From Mycobacterium arosiense ATCC BAA-1401 = DSM 45069 (GTDB taxonomy: Bacteria > Actinomycetota > Actinomycetes > Mycobacteriales > Mycobacteriaceae), in assembly GCF_002086125.1 (NCBI RefSeq), contig NZ_MVHG01000020.1, positions 1-64,000 on the forward strand: a DNA stretch of 64,000 nucleotides, given 5' to 3'. The translations under genes were made by a program, and so were the position numbers. Shown piece by piece: positions 55,139 to 64,000 of the stretch. Positions within the stretch are counted from its first letter, which is position 1; the number at the start of each line of letters is the position of its first letter. The notes under the pieces were generated by a model. It saw nothing but the letters and a program-made list of their open reading frames with translations, did no database searches and was not told the DNA's origin.

Positions 55139-55205
55139 TCCACCGAAGAGAACCCGCCGCGTTCCGCGGCCCGGCCCTTTTCGCTACCGTGGCGCCGTGG
55201 CACCC

Positions 55206-56159
55206 ATGCAGCAGACCGTCGTCGTCGGCGCCGGCGTCAGCGGGTTGACTTCGGCCATCTGTCTGGCCGAGGCGGGCTGGCCGGTGCGAATATTGGCGGC
55301 CACGACGCGCAAGCAGACGACGTCGGCGGTGGCCGGCGCCGTCTGGCTTCCCCCACGACCCGCCGACCGCGCGGCCGAGACGCTTGCCTGGACCGAGCAC
55401 TCGCTGGGGGTGTTCACCGATCTTGCCGGCGATCCCGATTCCGGGGTGCAGCTGGCGCCGGCGCTGGCCGTCGGTGAGCTGACCGCGACCGAGGCGATGT
55501 CGTCGGCGGCGGCCTTGATCCCCGACCTTCGGCCGGCCGACCCGGCCGATGTCCCCGAGGGCTCCAGCACCGGGTTTCGCGCGACCCTGCCGATGATCGA
55601 CATGCCGCACTATCTCGACTACCTGACCCGGCGGCTGGCGTCGGCCGGCTGCGAAATCGAGCAGCATCCCGTGCGGACCCTCGACGAGGCGGCCGAGGCC
55701 GCCGAAATCGTCGTCAACTGCACCGGGCTGGCCGCGGGTGCGCTGACCGGTGACGACACCGTGCAACCGTTGTTCGGCCAGCACGTGGTGCTCACCAATC
55801 CCGGTCTGGGGCAGATGTTTCTGCAAATCAACAGCGGCCCGGACTGGACCTGCTACTTCCCCCACCCGCAACGGGTGGTCTGCGGCGGCATCAGCATCCC
55901 CGGGCGTTGGGACACCGCGGCCGACCCCGACGTGACCGAACACATCCTGCAGCGCTGCCGTCGCGTCGAGCCGCGACTCAACGACGCCGAGGTGATCGAG
56001 GTGATCACGGGCCTACGCCCCGACCGCCCGTCTGTGCGGGTGGAAGCCGAGCCGCTGGGCCGGGCACGGTGCATCCACAATTACGGGCACGGCGGCAACG
56101 GCGTCACTTTGTCCTGGGGCTGCGCGCGCGACGTCGTGAGCCTGGCAAACGACGGCTAG
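55206..56159 (+). CDS. aao: D-amino-acid oxidase
   Basis: 317 aa from the ATG at 55206; a GTG at 55197 is also in frame. The dinucleotide fold is VVVGAGVSGLTSAICLAEAG. The DAAO signatures follow: TSAVAGAVWLPPRPADRAAE, VVNCTGLAAGALTGDD with the FAD contacts, and the C-terminal HNYGHGGNGVTLSWGCA active-site loop, as in the classic DAO signature. It oxidises D-amino acids to keto acids, ammonia and H2O2. The gene corresponds to Rv1905c by order. It converges on the holin-like gene with a 4-bp overlap. Confidence 0.92.
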   Translation: MQQTVVVGAGVSGLTSAICLAEAGWPVRILAATTRKQTTSAVAGAVWLPPRPADRAAETLAWTEHSLGVFTDLAGDPDSGVQLAPALAVGELTATEAMSSAAALIPDLRPADPADVPEGSSTGFRATLPMIDMPHYLDYLTRRLASAGCEIEQHPVRTLDEAAEAAEIVVNCTGLAAGALTGDDTVQPLFGQHVVLTNPGLGQMFLQINSGPDWTCYFPHPQRVVCGGISIPGRWDTAADPDVTEHILQRCRRVEPRLNDAEVIEVITGLRPDRPSVRVEAEPLGRARCIHNYGHGGNGVTLSWGCARDVVSLANDG

Positions 56160-56569
56160 CGCGCGACGCCGGTACGTCGAAACACCAAGGACAGCAACCA
56201 ACTAACGATCGACAGCACGATCGCGGCCCAGATCGCGGTCCACCAGAAGTGATCGATCTGCAGTCCCCAGTGCGTGGTGTGCGCGGTGATCCGCGCGGTG
56301 ATCCACAGCATCAACGCGTTGACGACGACATGGAACAGGCCGAGCGTCAGGATGTACAACGGGATCGACAAGATTTGGACGATGGGCTTGATGAATGCGT
56401 TGACCAACCCGAAGATCACGGCAACCACGAAGATGATGCCGGCGCGTTCCAGCTTCGTGTCCCCGCCCACAAAGCTCAGCCCGTGCACGAAAAGGGTGAC
56501 GATCCACAACGCCAGGCCGGTCAACGCGGCGCGCAACAGGAAAGGGCCCATGGTGGCAAATCCTGCCAC
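56156..56569 (-). CDS. Four-helix membrane protein, phage-holin IV-like (Rv1903-like)
   Basis: 137 aa; a second ATG at 56551 is a possible start. Four hydrophobic segments are evident: about 10-30 (AALTGLALWIVTLFVHGLS), 45-68 (GIIFVVAVIFGLVNAFI), 70-96 (ILSIPLYILTLGLFHVVVNAL) and 110-128 (FWWTAIWAAIVLSIVSWLL). This is the pattern of the mycobacterial 4 TMS / holin superfamily IV proteins. Despite the name there is no phage context. It resembles Rv1903 by place. Confidence 0.82.
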   Translation of the reverse strand: MAGFATMGPFLLRAALTGLALWIVTLFVHGLSFVGGDTKLERAGIIFVVAVIFGLVNAFIKPIVQILSIPLYILTLGLFHVVVNALMLWITARITAHTTHWGLQIDHFWWTAIWAAIVLSIVSWLLSLVFRRTGVAR

Positions 56570-56597
56570 CTTCGGGCTCGCGAGTAAGCGGCAAAGG

Positions 56598-57665
56598 TCA
56601 GTTCAAGTTGTAGAAGCGTTGCGCGTTCAAGCCGCCGATCTTTTCCCGGGAGCCCTCGCTGAGGTCGGTTCGGGTGCGCAGGTGCTTGGTGCTCTCCGGC
56701 CACTCGCCGTCCCAGTGCGGGTAGTCGCTGGCGAACATGATGAAACCGTCGCCCAGCACGTCGATCACGCCGGGCAGGATCGGTTCCTCCGGTTCGCACG
56801 TCACCCAGATGTTGCCCGCGGCCAGATAGTCGTGCGGGTCGCGACGCCAGCCGCCCTGGACCCAATCGCCGCGCTTTTCGTAATGCTCGTGCAGCCGGTC
56901 GATGAAGAACGGGACCCAGCCCGCGCCGGCTTCGAGGAAGGCGACCCGCAATTCCGGGTGGCGCTCGAAGACGCCGCCGGAGACCATCGCGGTCATCGCG
57001 GTCATCTGGTCGAACGGGAAACTGATGCAGTGCACCTGAATGTAGTTCGTGAAACGGTCCACACCGATCTTGGGCAGGTGAATGCCCGGGGCGCCGTGCA
57101 CACCCAACGGCATGCCGAGCTCGCCGGCGGCGGCATAGAACGGGTCGAGGTCGGGGTGGTCGAGATTGCGGCTCTTGAGCGCCGGCGGCACCAAAGTCGC
57201 AACCAGCCCAAGCTCTTTGGCCTCGGCCATGACGTCGACGGCAATGCGGCCGTGCTCGATCGGTGTCACGGCGACGCCGCGCAGCCGGCCACCGGATGAG
57301 GCGCAGTAGTCCGCAATCCACCGGTTGTACAGCCTCGAGAATCCCGCGGCGAACTCCGGATCCTGCAGGCTCGGCGCGCACAACCCCATGCTGGGATACA
57401 GCACCATCGTGTCGATGTGATCGCGATCGGCGTCCCCCAGCACCCCCTCGGGCGAGCGGCAGTTGATGTCGGGCGCCTTGCTGATCCCGTGTTCCGGCGG
57501 GCAACCCGCGCCCGGCCCCCGGTCCTCGGGGTAGTTGCGGCCCTCGAGCGTCAATCCCGGCCGACCGTCGGCGCTGGGCTTGACGTGCTCCGGCCATCGT
57601 TTGATCGCCTCGATTGCCAGCGACGAATTCTCGGCCACGTGTCCGTCAGCGTCGATGATCCGCAT
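56598..57665 (-). CDS. Amidohydrolase (amidohydrolase_2 family)
   Basis: 355 aa from the ATG at 57665; an earlier frame start would run into the divergent MFS gene. The metal-dependent TIM barrel starts [15 protein letters not shown] (DxH pair), and has [16 protein letters not shown] with a His, [13 protein letters not shown] and the C-terminal [17 protein letters not shown] carrying the D-Y-P-H motif. Members decarboxylate or hydrolyse aromatic and cyclic acids. The substrate is unknown. The start lies 77 bp from the divergent MFS gene start, so they may share regulation. Confidence 0.87.
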   Translation of the reverse strand: MRIIDADGHVAENSSLAIEAIKRWPEHVKPSADGRPGLTLEGRNYPEDRGPGAGCPPEHGISKAPDINCRSPEGVLGDADRDHIDTMVLYPSMGLCAPSLQDPEFAAGFSRLYNRWIADYCASSGGRLRGVAVTPIEHGRIAVDVMAEAKELGLVATLVPPALKSRNLDHPDLDPFYAAAGELGMPLGVHGAPGIHLPKIGVDRFTNYIQVHCISFPFDQMTAMTAMVSGGVFERHPELRVAFLEAGAGWVPFFIDRLHEHYEKRGDWVQGGWRRDPHDYLAAGNIWVTCEPEEPILPGVIDVLGDGFIMFASDYPHWDGEWPESTKHLRTRTDLSEGSREKIGGLNAQRFYNLN

Positions 57666-57741
57666 GTATCCGGAACTTACTCCCGCAGTCCACATGGTGG
57701 AACAAGTCGCGCCGGCGCGCTGGGTAAGCCACGATGCTGAC

Positions 57742-59016
57742 GTGACCACACCAGGGCTTGAACAGAAGTTGACCGCCGATCAGCGCAATTCCTTCATCGC
57801 GGCGCTACTGGGCTGGACGATGGATGCCTTCGATTACTTCATCGTGGTGCTCGTCTACGCCGACATCGCCAAGACGTTCCACCACAGCAAGGCCGAGGTC
57901 GCGTTCGTCACCACGGCCACCCTCATCATGCGGCCCGTCGGTGCGCTGCTGTTCGGGTTGTGGGCCGACCGGGTGGGGAGGCGGCTGCCGCTGATGGTCG
58001 ACGTCACGTTCTATTCGGTGGTCGGCTTCCTGTGCGCGTTCGCACCCAACTTCACGGTGCTCGTGATCCTGCGACTGCTGTACGGCATCGGCATGGGCGG
58101 CGAGTGGGGGCTGGGCGCCGCGCTCGCCATGGAGAAGGTTCCCGTCGAGCGACGCGGGTTCTTCTCCGGGCTGCTGCAGGAGGGGTACGCGTTCGGCTAC
58201 CTGCTGGCGAGTGTGGCCTCGCTGGTGGTGATCGACTGGATCGGGCTGTCATGGCGGTGGCTGTTCGGCCTGAGCATCGTTCCCGCGTTGATCAGCCTGG
58301 TCATCCGCTACCGCGTGGAGGAGTCCGAGGTGTGGGAAACCGCCCAGGACCAGATGAAGCTCACCAGCACCCGGATCCGCGACGTGCTGCGCAGCGGCGC
58401 CATCATCCGACGGTTCATCTACCTGGCGCTGCTGATGACGGCCTTCAACTGGATGAGCCACGGCACGCAGGACGTCTACCCCACCTTCCTGGGGGCGCAC
58501 GCCAATCAGGGTGCCGGCCTGTCCAGCACGACGGTCAAGTGGACTGTGGTGGTCTACAACGTCGGCGCCATTGTCGGAGGCCTGGTCTTCGGCACGCTGT
58601 CGCAGCGATTCAGCCGCCGCTACACCGTCGTATTCTGTGCGATCCTGGCGCTGCCCGTCGTCGGGTTGTTCGCGTACTCGCGCAGCGCCGCAATGCTGTG
58701 CCTCGGTTCGTTTTTGATGCAGCTCTTCGTGCAGGGCGCGTGGGGCGTGATTCCCGCCCACCTCACCGAGATGTCTCCGGACGCCATCCGCGGTCTCTAT
58801 CCCGGGGTGACCTATCAGCTCGGCAACCTGCTGGCGGCGTTCAACCTACCGATCCAGGAACGCCTCGCCGAATCGCACGGCTACCCGTTCGCGTTGGCGG
58901 CGACGATCGTACCGGTCCTGATCGCGGTGGCGGCGCTGACGCTGATCGGAACGGACGCCACCGGAATCCGGTTCGGCACAACCGAAAGCGCCTTCCTCGC
59001 AAGCGAAGTGACGTGA
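57742..59016 (+). CDS. nanT: MFS transporter of the sugar-acid/sialate type (NanT-like)
   Basis: 424 aa from the GTG at 57742. It has twelve hydrophobic segments. The first begins [20 protein letters not shown], whose WTMDAFD motif is typical of aromatic-acid/sialic-acid H+ symporters. The loop motif [16 protein letters not shown] follows helix 2, and the [20 protein letters not shown] segment matches the sialate/shikimate family. M. tuberculosis Rv1902c is annotated nanT on similar grounds. Transport of sialic acid itself is unproven in mycobacteria. It converges on cinA. Confidence 0.87.
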   Translation: MTTPGLEQKLTADQRNSFIAALLGWTMDAFDYFIVVLVYADIAKTFHHSKAEVAFVTTATLIMRPVGALLFGLWADRVGRRLPLMVDVTFYSVVGFLCAFAPNFTVLVILRLLYGIGMGGEWGLGAALAMEKVPVERRGFFSGLLQEGYAFGYLLASVASLVVIDWIGLSWRWLFGLSIVPALISLVIRYRVEESEVWETAQDQMKLTSTRIRDVLRSGAIIRRFIYLALLMTAFNWMSHGTQDVYPTFLGAHANQGAGLSSTTVKWTVVVYNVGAIVGGLVFGTLSQRFSRRYTVVFCAILALPVVGLFAYSRSAAMLCLGSFLMQLFVQGAWGVIPAHLTEMSPDAIRGLYPGVTYQLGNLLAAFNLPIQERLAESHGYPFALAATIVPVLIAVAALTLIGTDATGIRFGTTESAFLASEVT

Positions 59017-59018
59017 CG

Positions 59019-60305
59019 CTACTCGCTGTTGCCCAGGAGGCGCCGCAGCAGATGCATGGCCACCGTGGTCGAGCGCTCCCGGATATCCGAGCGGTTGCCC
59101 GGAAGCCGCAGTGTGCGGGTATCGGTTCGGCCGGCGGCCGTTACGCTGAAACAGACTGTGCCCACCGGCTTTTCGTCGGTACCCCCGCCAGGGCCGGCGA
59201 TTCCGGTGATCGCGACCGCGGTGTCGGCGCCGAAGCGCTGCAGCGCACCCGTGGCCATCGCCTCGGCCACCGGCTCGGACACCGCGCCGTGCGCCTCGAT
59301 CAGCGCGGGGTCGACGCCGAGCAGCTCCACCTTCGCCTCGTTCGAATAGGAAACGACACCGCCGGCCACGTAATCCGATGACCCGGGCCGGTCGGTCAGC
59401 CGCGCGGCCAGCAGTCCCGCGGTGCAGGACTCCGCCGTCGCGATCCGACGGCCGGCCAGAAGTTGTGCCACCAGATCGTCGACGCGCGAGCCGTCCTCGG
59501 AGTACAGCTGATGCCCGTGCCTCTCGCGCAGCAGCTTGGTCAGCTGGGCGTACGCCTCCACGGCGTCCGGCTCATAACGGGTGACCATCTCGATCTCGCC
59601 GCGCCGCAGGCAGGTGGTGATCTCCAGTTGCTCGAAGCCGGGCACGGCCGTTCCGGCGTCGCGCAGCGTTTCGGCGAGCCCCGACTCCGGCAGCCCGAAC
59701 ATGCGCAACATCTCCTGCCGATAGACGGTCCGGCCGGCGATCGCCTCCTGCGCCGCGGGCGTCTGGATGGCCGTGTGCCACATCGCCTGCAGCTCGCGCG
59801 GCGGACCCGGTAGCACGATCACCGTCGGCTTGCCGGGCACGACGATGCCGGGAGCGGTCCCCACCGGGTCGAGCACCTGCGCCCCTGCCGGCACCATGGC
59901 CTGCTTGCGATTGGCTGCCCGCAGCGACTCGAAAGTGCCGGGATCCATGGCGGATTGGAACGCGGGATTGCGGCCCATCAAGTTCTTGAGGATGTTGGCG
60001 ATCTTCTCCTCGACCTCGGCGTCCAACACCAACTCGCGTTCACAAACGCGCGCGACCACCTCGACGGTCATATCGTCGGCCGTCGGCCCCAGGCCCCCGC
60101 TGGTCACGATGAGGTCCACGCCCTGATCGGCCAGGAACCGCAGCTGCGCTTCGATGTCGGCCGGCCGGTCACCGCAGATCGTGATGTGGGCCAGCTCGAC
60201 GCCCAGCTCCAGCAGGCGATCGGCGAGCCAGGGGCCGTTCGCATCTTGGACCCGCCCCGTCAAGACCTCGGTTCCGGTGACAACGATTCCTGCACGTGCG
60301 CTCAC
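59019..60305 (-). CDS. cinA: CinA: competence/damage-type protein with nicotinamide-nucleotide amidase domain
   Basis: 428 aa from the GTG at 60305 ([20 protein letters not shown]). Residues about 1-250 form the COG1058 molybdopterin-binding-like domain ([32 protein letters not shown]). About 260-428 is the PncC domain ([43 protein letters not shown]), which deamidates NMN. It closely resembles M. tuberculosis Rv1901. Its likely role is pyridine-nucleotide salvage and repair. Confidence 0.95.
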   Translation of the reverse strand: MSARAGIVVTGTEVLTGRVQDANGPWLADRLLELGVELAHITICGDRPADIEAQLRFLADQGVDLIVTSGGLGPTADDMTVEVVARVCERELVLDAEVEEKIANILKNLMGRNPAFQSAMDPGTFESLRAANRKQAMVPAGAQVLDPVGTAPGIVVPGKPTVIVLPGPPRELQAMWHTAIQTPAAQEAIAGRTVYRQEMLRMFGLPESGLAETLRDAGTAVPGFEQLEITTCLRRGEIEMVTRYEPDAVEAYAQLTKLLRERHGHQLYSEDGSRVDDLVAQLLAGRRIATAESCTAGLLAARLTDRPGSSDYVAGGVVSYSNEAKVELLGVDPALIEAHGAVSEPVAEAMATGALQRFGADTAVAITGIAGPGGGTDEKPVGTVCFSVTAAGRTDTRTLRLPGNRSDIRERSTTVAMHLLRRLLGNSE

Positions 60306-60376
60306 CGCCCTGAGCCTACGCATCGGCTCCGGACGACATTCATCCCGAGGACATTCACCCCGAGGACAATGAGCCC

Positions 60377-60871
60377 ATGATCGAGTTAGAGGTAATACAA
60401 GCCGACATAACCAAGCTCGAACTCGACGCGATCACCAACGCGGCCAACACGCAGCTACGCCATGGGGGCGGTGTGGCCGCGGCCATCTCGCGTGCGGGCG
60501 GGCCCGACGTGCAGCGCGAATCGAAAGCGAAGGCGCCGATCGGGCTCAGCGAAGCGATCGAGACCACGGCCGGCGACATGCCGGCGCGCTACGTCATCCA
60601 CGCCGCGACCATGGAGCTCGGCGGACCGACGTCGGCCGATATCATCGCCGCGGCCACGACCTCGACGCTGCGCAAGGCCGACGAACTCGGCTGCCGCTCG
60701 CTCGGGCTGGTCGCCTTCGGCACCGGCGTCGGCGGCTTCCCGCTGGACGAGGCGGCGCGGCTGATGGTCGACGCCGTCCGGCGGCACCAGCCGAGCTCGC
60801 TGCGCAAAGTGGTGTTCGCCGTGCACGGCGATGCGGCCGAGCGGGCGTTTCGGCTGGCGGTGCGGGGCTAG
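60377..60871 (+). CDS. Macrodomain protein (LppD/Rv1899c-like)
   Basis: 164 aa from the ATG at 60377. It is a single macrodomain: [33 protein letters not shown] in parts, with [17 protein letters not shown] being the ADP-ribose pocket, then [11 protein letters not shown] and [18 protein letters not shown] for the diphosphate loop. It probably hydrolyses ADP-ribose esters or O-acetyl-ADP-ribose. In contrast to the name LppD there is no lipobox here. It is divergent from cinA and converges on the MTH1187-like gene with a 2-bp gap. Confidence 0.9.
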   Translation: MIELEVIQADITKLELDAITNAANTQLRHGGGVAAAISRAGGPDVQRESKAKAPIGLSEAIETTAGDMPARYVIHAATMELGGPTSADIIAAATTSTLRKADELGCRSLGLVAFGTGVGGFPLDEAARLMVDAVRRHQPSSLRKVVFAVHGDAAERAFRLAVRG

Positions 60872-60873
60872 CG

Positions 60874-61179
60874 CTAGCCCCCGGAAAGGTAACGCTCGAC
60901 GCTGGCGACCTTCTGCGTCATCGCGTCGGTGGTCCCGGCGCGCCAGTCCGCCTTGATCACCGTGCTGACCCTGGGCGCTCGGGCGGCCACGGCCTCGACC
61001 GCGCGCTGCACCACGGCCATGACTTCCGCCCAGGTTTCGCCTTCTATGACGGTGAACATCGCATCCGTCTTGTTGGGCAGCCCGGAATCGCGCACCACCC
61101 GAACCGCTTCGGCGACGATCTCACCGACGCCCTCGCCCACCCCCAACGGGGTGACGGAAAACGCCACGAGCAAAGACAT
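60874..61179 (-). CDS. MTH1187/YkoF-family thiamine-binding-like protein
   Basis: 101 aa from the ATG at 61179. The ferredoxin-like fold has [20 protein letters not shown], then [25 protein letters not shown] and a C-terminal helix [18 protein letters not shown] (in parts), which is the MTH1187 family signature. Members bind thiamine-like ligands or metals; the ligand here is not known. It corresponds to Rv1898 by place. The start is 52 bp from the divergent dtd gene. Confidence 0.86.
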   Translation of the reverse strand: MSLLVAFSVTPLGVGEGVGEIVAEAVRVVRDSGLPNKTDAMFTVIEGETWAEVMAVVQRAVEAVAARAPRVSTVIKADWRAGTTDAMTQKVASVERYLSGG

Positions 61180-61231
61180 TCGTCGAGCGTACCCAAGATC
61201 CGCGGGAGCCGGTCTGGCACCATCGAGGCCC

Positions 61232-61663
61232 ATGCGGGTGTTGGTGCAACGTGTTTCGTCGGCGACGGTCTCGGTTGAGGGCGCGGCGGTCGGCGCTATC
61301 CGTCCGGATGGTCAGGGCCTGCTGGCGTTCGTCGGTGTCACCCACGGCGACGACGGCGACAAAGCGCGCCGGCTCGCTGAGAAGCTATGGCAGCTAAGGA
61401 TTCTCGACGACGAACGTTCCGCGGCCGATGTCAACGCGCCCGTCCTGGTCGTGAGTCAGTTCACGCTGTACGCCGACACCGCCAAGGGCCGACGCCCGTC
61501 ATGGAACGCGGCCGCCCCCGGAGCTGTCGCCGAGCCGCTGGTGGCGGAGTTCGCCGAGGCCCTGCGGCGGTTGGGCGCCGAGGTGCAGACCGGGGTGTTC
61601 GGTGCGAACATGCAGGTCGAGTTGGTGAACGACGGTCCGGTGACCGTCTTCTTGGAGCTGTGA
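61232..61663 (+). CDS. dtd: D-aminoacyl-tRNA deacylase
   Basis: 143 aa from the ATG at 61232. Diagnostic motifs are SQFTLYAD at 75-82 and NDGPVT at 133-138, whose cross-subunit pair forms the chirality-proofreading site (gly-cisPro is at GP in NDGPVT). It removes D-amino acids, notably D-Tyr, from tRNA. With the D-amino-acid oxidase 5 kb away the region holds two D-amino-acid defence activities. A 13-bp hairpin follows the stop. Confidence 0.95.
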   Translation: MRVLVQRVSSATVSVEGAAVGAIRPDGQGLLAFVGVTHGDDGDKARRLAEKLWQLRILDDERSAADVNAPVLVVSQFTLYADTAKGRRPSWNAAAPGAVAEPLVAEFAEALRRLGAEVQTGVFGANMQVELVNDGPVTVFLEL

Positions 61664-61665
61664 GC

Positions 61666-61694
61666 CCGCCCCCCACGGGTACCGTGGGGGGCGG
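61666..61694. terminator. dtd terminator hairpin
   Basis: CCGCCCCCCACGG-GTA-CCGTGGGGGGCGG is a perfect 13-bp stem with a 3-nt loop, beginning two bases after the dtd stop. There is no T-tract, as is usual for mycobacteria. Confidence 0.75.
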
Positions 61695-61730
61695 CGGCTT
61701 GTCATGGCCGGCGCCGACGAGAGGGCAACC

Positions 61731-62642
61731 ATGAGCACGACACCCGAATTCGGGTCGCTCCGTTCGGACGACGACAACTGGGACATCGTCAGCAGCGTGG
61801 GATACACGGCGCTGCTCGTCGCGGGATGGCGCGCGCTGCACGCCATCGGCCCGCGGCCGCTGGTGCGCGACGAATTCGCGAAAGGCTTCATCGCCGCCTC
61901 GCAGGACCCGTATCTGGCGGGTGTGCTTGCCAACCCGGGAACCTCCGACGACGAGACGGCCTTCCCGCGCCTCTATGGCGTCCAGACCCGCTTCTTCGAT
62001 GACTTCTTCGAGGCTGCGAGCGCGGCGGGCATCCGGCAGGCGGTGATCGTTGCCGCCGGCCTGGATTCGCGGGCATATCGGCTGCAATGGCCGCAAGACA
62101 CACGGGTTTTCGAGGTCGATCTGCCGAAGGTCCTCGAATTCAAGGCTCGCGTTCTTCAGGAGCAGGGCGCAACCCCGAAGGCCCGCCGCATCGAGGTCGC
62201 CGCCGATCTGCGCACCGACTGGTCGCGGCCGTTGGAAGCGGCCGGGTTTGACGTCGAGATGCCGAGCGCCTGGTCGGTGGAGGGGCTGCTCCCCTACCTC
62301 ACCGACGAGGCGCAACATGCGCTCTTCACCCGGATCAGCGGGCTCAGCGCGCCGGGCAGCCAGATCGCCATCGGCGCGCTCGGATCGCGGCTGGACCACG
62401 ACCAGCTCACCGCCCTGGAGGCGAACCACCCCGGCGTGAATGTGTCCGGCAATGTGAACTTCTCGGCCCTGACCTATGAACCCCAGTCGGACCCCGCGGA
62501 GTGGCTCACCGCGCACGATTGGGCCGTCGAACCCGTCCGCAACACACTGGACCTACAGGCCGGCTACGGCATGACCCCGCCGGACGTCGACGTCAAGATC
62601 GACAGCTTCATGCGGTCCCAATACGTCACGGCGACCCGGTGA
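61731..62642 (+). CDS. TIGR00027-type SAM-dependent methyltransferase (Rv1896c-like)
   Basis: 303 aa from the ATG at 61731. The family signature is present: [28 protein letters not shown] [19 protein letters not shown], motif [52 protein letters not shown]. It is the classical mycobacterial O-methyltransferase family with unknown acceptors, and corresponds to Rv1896c by place. It converges on the alcohol dehydrogenase with a 4-bp gap. Confidence 0.92.
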   Translation: MSTTPEFGSLRSDDDNWDIVSSVGYTALLVAGWRALHAIGPRPLVRDEFAKGFIAASQDPYLAGVLANPGTSDDETAFPRLYGVQTRFFDDFFEAASAAGIRQAVIVAAGLDSRAYRLQWPQDTRVFEVDLPKVLEFKARVLQEQGATPKARRIEVAADLRTDWSRPLEAAGFDVEMPSAWSVEGLLPYLTDEAQHALFTRISGLSAPGSQIAIGALGSRLDHDQLTALEANHPGVNVSGNVNFSALTYEPQSDPAEWLTAHDWAVEPVRNTLDLQAGYGMTPPDVDVKIDSFMRSQYVTATR

Positions 62643-62646
62643 CCAC

Positions 62647-63672
62647 CTAGGGTTTCAGCAGGATCTTCACGTCGTCGCCCGACCGCGACTCCGCGATCGC
62701 ATAGCCCTTGGCCGCTTCGTCCAACGGCATTGTGGTGGTGAAAATCCCTTCGACGTCGAGCCGGCCTGCCCGCAGCAACGGGATCAATTCCGGCCAGGTG
62801 CGCTGCACCGGCGCCGTGGTGAACCGCACCGTCGTGCTGCGGATCAAGCAGCCCAGCGCGTTGAGGGGGAACGGATTCATGTCGTGCACACCGACGACCG
62901 AGACTGTGCCGCCGGGCCGGACGGCGTTGATCGCGTCGGTCAGGGAGGCGTCCGTGGCGACCGCGTCGATCACCGCGTCGGCGCCGCGGCCGCCGGTGGC
63001 GGCAAGGATGGCCTCGAGCGCCGGGGCTTTGACGGGCGTCGCGCCCCACTGCGCGGCGCGCCGCAGCCGACCGTCGACCTGATCGACCGCGAAAACCGTT
63101 GCCGCGCCCTGAAATAGCGCGCTGCGCAGCGAGCACAGGCCGACCGCACCCAGGCCGATCACCGCCACCGTGCCGCCGAAGGGGATGTCGGCCCGCTGCG
63201 CCGCGGCCCAGCCGGTGGCCAGGTTGTCGGTGAGCAGCAACGCCTGCTCGGTGCTGATGCCCTCGGGCATCTTCAGCAGCTGGAAATCCGCGGCTGGTAC
63301 GGCGAGCAGGTCGGCCTGCGCGCCGCCGAGCACGCCGCCGCCGAATATCTGAAATCCGGAGTGACACATCACCGGATCGCGGGTTGCACATCCCGCGCAC
63401 GCGCCGCAGCCGGTGACCGACGACACCATCACCTGATCGCCGACCTTGACGTTGCACACCTGCGGCCCGGCTTCCACGACGGTGCCGATGGCTTCGTGGC
63501 CAAGCGCGATCGGCTCGGGCATCGGAAAGTCGGCCTCATAGAAGTGCAGGTCGGATCCGCAGATGCCGGCGGCGCTCACCTCGACGATCGCTCCGTCGGG
63601 GCCCGGAAGGGCCGGATCCGGGCGGGTGTCCACCCGAACGCTGCGGGGCCCATCGACGACCACGGTGCGCAT
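62647..63672 (-). CDS. Zinc-dependent medium-chain alcohol dehydrogenase (Rv1895-like)
   Basis: 341 aa. Catalytic zinc ligands are C38 (AAGICGSDLH) and H59 with E60 (ALGHEAIG). The structural zinc set is the cysteine series CGACAGCATRDPVMC. The cofactor loop VAVIGLGAVGLCSLR follows at about 165-180. NAD(H) use is likely from AVDQVDGRLRRA. The substrate is unknown. It corresponds to Rv1895 by place. The start is 10 bp from the end of the next gene on the same strand, so the two are co-transcribed. Confidence 0.92.
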   Translation of the reverse strand: MRTVVVDGPRSVRVDTRPDPALPGPDGAIVEVSAAGICGSDLHFYEADFPMPEPIALGHEAIGTVVEAGPQVCNVKVGDQVMVSSVTGCGACAGCATRDPVMCHSGFQIFGGGVLGGAQADLLAVPAADFQLLKMPEGISTEQALLLTDNLATGWAAAQRADIPFGGTVAVIGLGAVGLCSLRSALFQGAATVFAVDQVDGRLRRAAQWGATPVKAPALEAILAATGGRGADAVIDAVATDASLTDAINAVRPGGTVSVVGVHDMNPFPLNALGCLIRSTTVRFTTAPVQRTWPELIPLLRAGRLDVEGIFTTTMPLDEAAKGYAIAESRSGDDVKILLKP

Positions 63673-63682
63673 ATTGACGTGC

Positions 63683-64000
63683 TCACTTTCCCTGTCGCGC
63701 CGGATCTTTCGCTCGGACTACAAACTGTGACCAATCGGGCTCGCGCACCGCCGACCAGTATTCGTTGAGACGCCATGGGCTGACGGTGTGAATTTCGCCG
63801 TCGGCGTTCTTGAAATACGAGTGTTTGACCGCCGGATGCGACCACACCATCTTCTTGATCTGGGTCTGCGTCCGCCGGTGCCAATCGGTGGCGGCTTCGG
63901 GTTTCGGTTCGAGCGAATGCACGCCGGTCTGGGCCAGTCGCGCCAGGCATTGGTCGACGTAGCGCATCTGCAGTTCGGACTGGAAGATCAGGCTGCCGCC
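63683..64000 (-). CDS. C-terminal part of an FAD-containing (BVMO-type) monooxygenase, partial
   Basis: The visible 105 codons run off the right edge. They begin GGSLIFQSELQMRYVDQCLA, a C-terminal hallmark of Baeyer-Villiger-type flavin monooxygenases. A helical tail follows (TDWHRRTQTQIKKMVWSHPAV, in parts) with WSHPAVKHSYFKNADGEIHT and the final substrate-facing VSPWRLNEYW. The FAD and NADPH loops lie outside the window. Oxygenation of a ketone or heteroatom is inferred. It ends 10 bp before the alcohol dehydrogenase, a common alcohol-to-ketone-to-ester pairing. Confidence 0.82.
   Translation of the reverse strand, partial: GGSLIFQSELQMRYVDQCLARLAQTGVHSLEPKPEAATDWHRRTQTQIKKMVWSHPAVKHSYFKNADGEIHTVSPWRLNEYWSAVREPDWSQFVVRAKDPARQGK

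Noticed and set aside
56156..56569. Phage holin and prophage remnant
   Set aside because: The protein is the conserved mycobacterial holin-IV-like membrane protein in its usual place next to aao; no other phage gene is near.

Overview
The window is chromosomal DNA of a high-GC mycobacterium, most likely a slow grower. The evidence is a PPE-SVP gene, a furA-katG pair, a full-length isocitrate lyase 2, a FadD31-like fatty-acyl-AMP ligase, many F420/flavin luciferase-like (LLM) oxidoreductases, two TIGR00027-type methyltransferases and a mycobacterial L,D-transpeptidase. From about 54.5 kb to the right edge the gene order reads as the M. tuberculosis Rv1906c-to-Rv1895 block. The stretch from about 36.7 to 48 kb resembles Rv1932 (tpx) back to Rv1915/16 (aceA). 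These Rv matches come from remembered protein resemblance and order, not from a search. The furA-katG pair, which lies between these blocks in M. tuberculosis, sits here at 8-11 kb, so the locus is rearranged. No species call is made. No tRNA, rRNA or CRISPR array was seen.

Layout. 0-6.6 kb: tail of an IS630-like transposase, PPE-SVP gene, GT1 glycosyltransferase, methyltransferase, FAD/Rieske oxidoreductase and a coiled-coil protein. 6.8-11.8 kb: L,D-transpeptidase, furA-katG with a leaderless promoter and a strong shared terminator, then a Tat-exported Rv2525c-like protein. 11.9-15.9 kb: a compact GT4 / methyltransferase / squalene-cyclase-like operon behind its own promoter and palindromic operator, with a second methyltransferase converging on it. 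16-27.6 kb: a cutinase, then a catabolic island of three LLM oxidoreductases, a crotonase without catalytic glutamates, two CMD/SDR-type enzymes, an HpaB-family flavoprotein and a tandem-domain acyl-CoA dehydrogenase. A TetR and a GntR-FCD regulator lie inside the island, and matching palindromes recur at its promoters.

28-36.7 kb: GH16-like secreted protein, methyltransferase, exported protein, two tiny overlapping ORFs, aldehyde dehydrogenase with tandem operators, an AraC/VOC deletion scar, epimerase, acyl-CoA-dehydrogenase-like flavoprotein, NYN nuclease and nitronate monooxygenase. 36.7-48 kb: tpx, a GlxA/DJ-1 pair, SnoaL-like and SDR genes around a KstR-like box, FAAL, SRPBCC protein, LLM oxidoreductase, a repeat-bearing lipoprotein and isocitrate lyase 2. 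48-52.7 kb is a decay zone: a metallo-beta-lactamase-fold pseudogene, and an LLM pseudogene joined to a decayed phytoene-desaturase-like gene. Intact ArsR-AHSA1, SRPBCC and PEBP lipoprotein genes lie between them. 52.8-64 kb: CMD, nitroreductase and SRPBCC genes, then Rv1906c-like, D-amino-acid oxidase, holin-IV-like membrane protein, amidohydrolase, MFS transporter, cinA, macrodomain, MTH1187-like, dtd, methyltransferase, zinc alcohol dehydrogenase and the end of a flavin monooxygenase.

The two parts most likely to be undescribed systems are the 12.1-15.9 kb glycosyl/methyl/cyclase-like cluster and the doubly regulated 16.7-27.6 kb catabolic island. In the island, an 18-bp operator type (consensus GTCWACGTTCAYGTTSAY) occurs at three promoters and a second palindrome type (TTGWATGCAATC) at two. 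Together these tie genes on both strands into what looks like one regulon.
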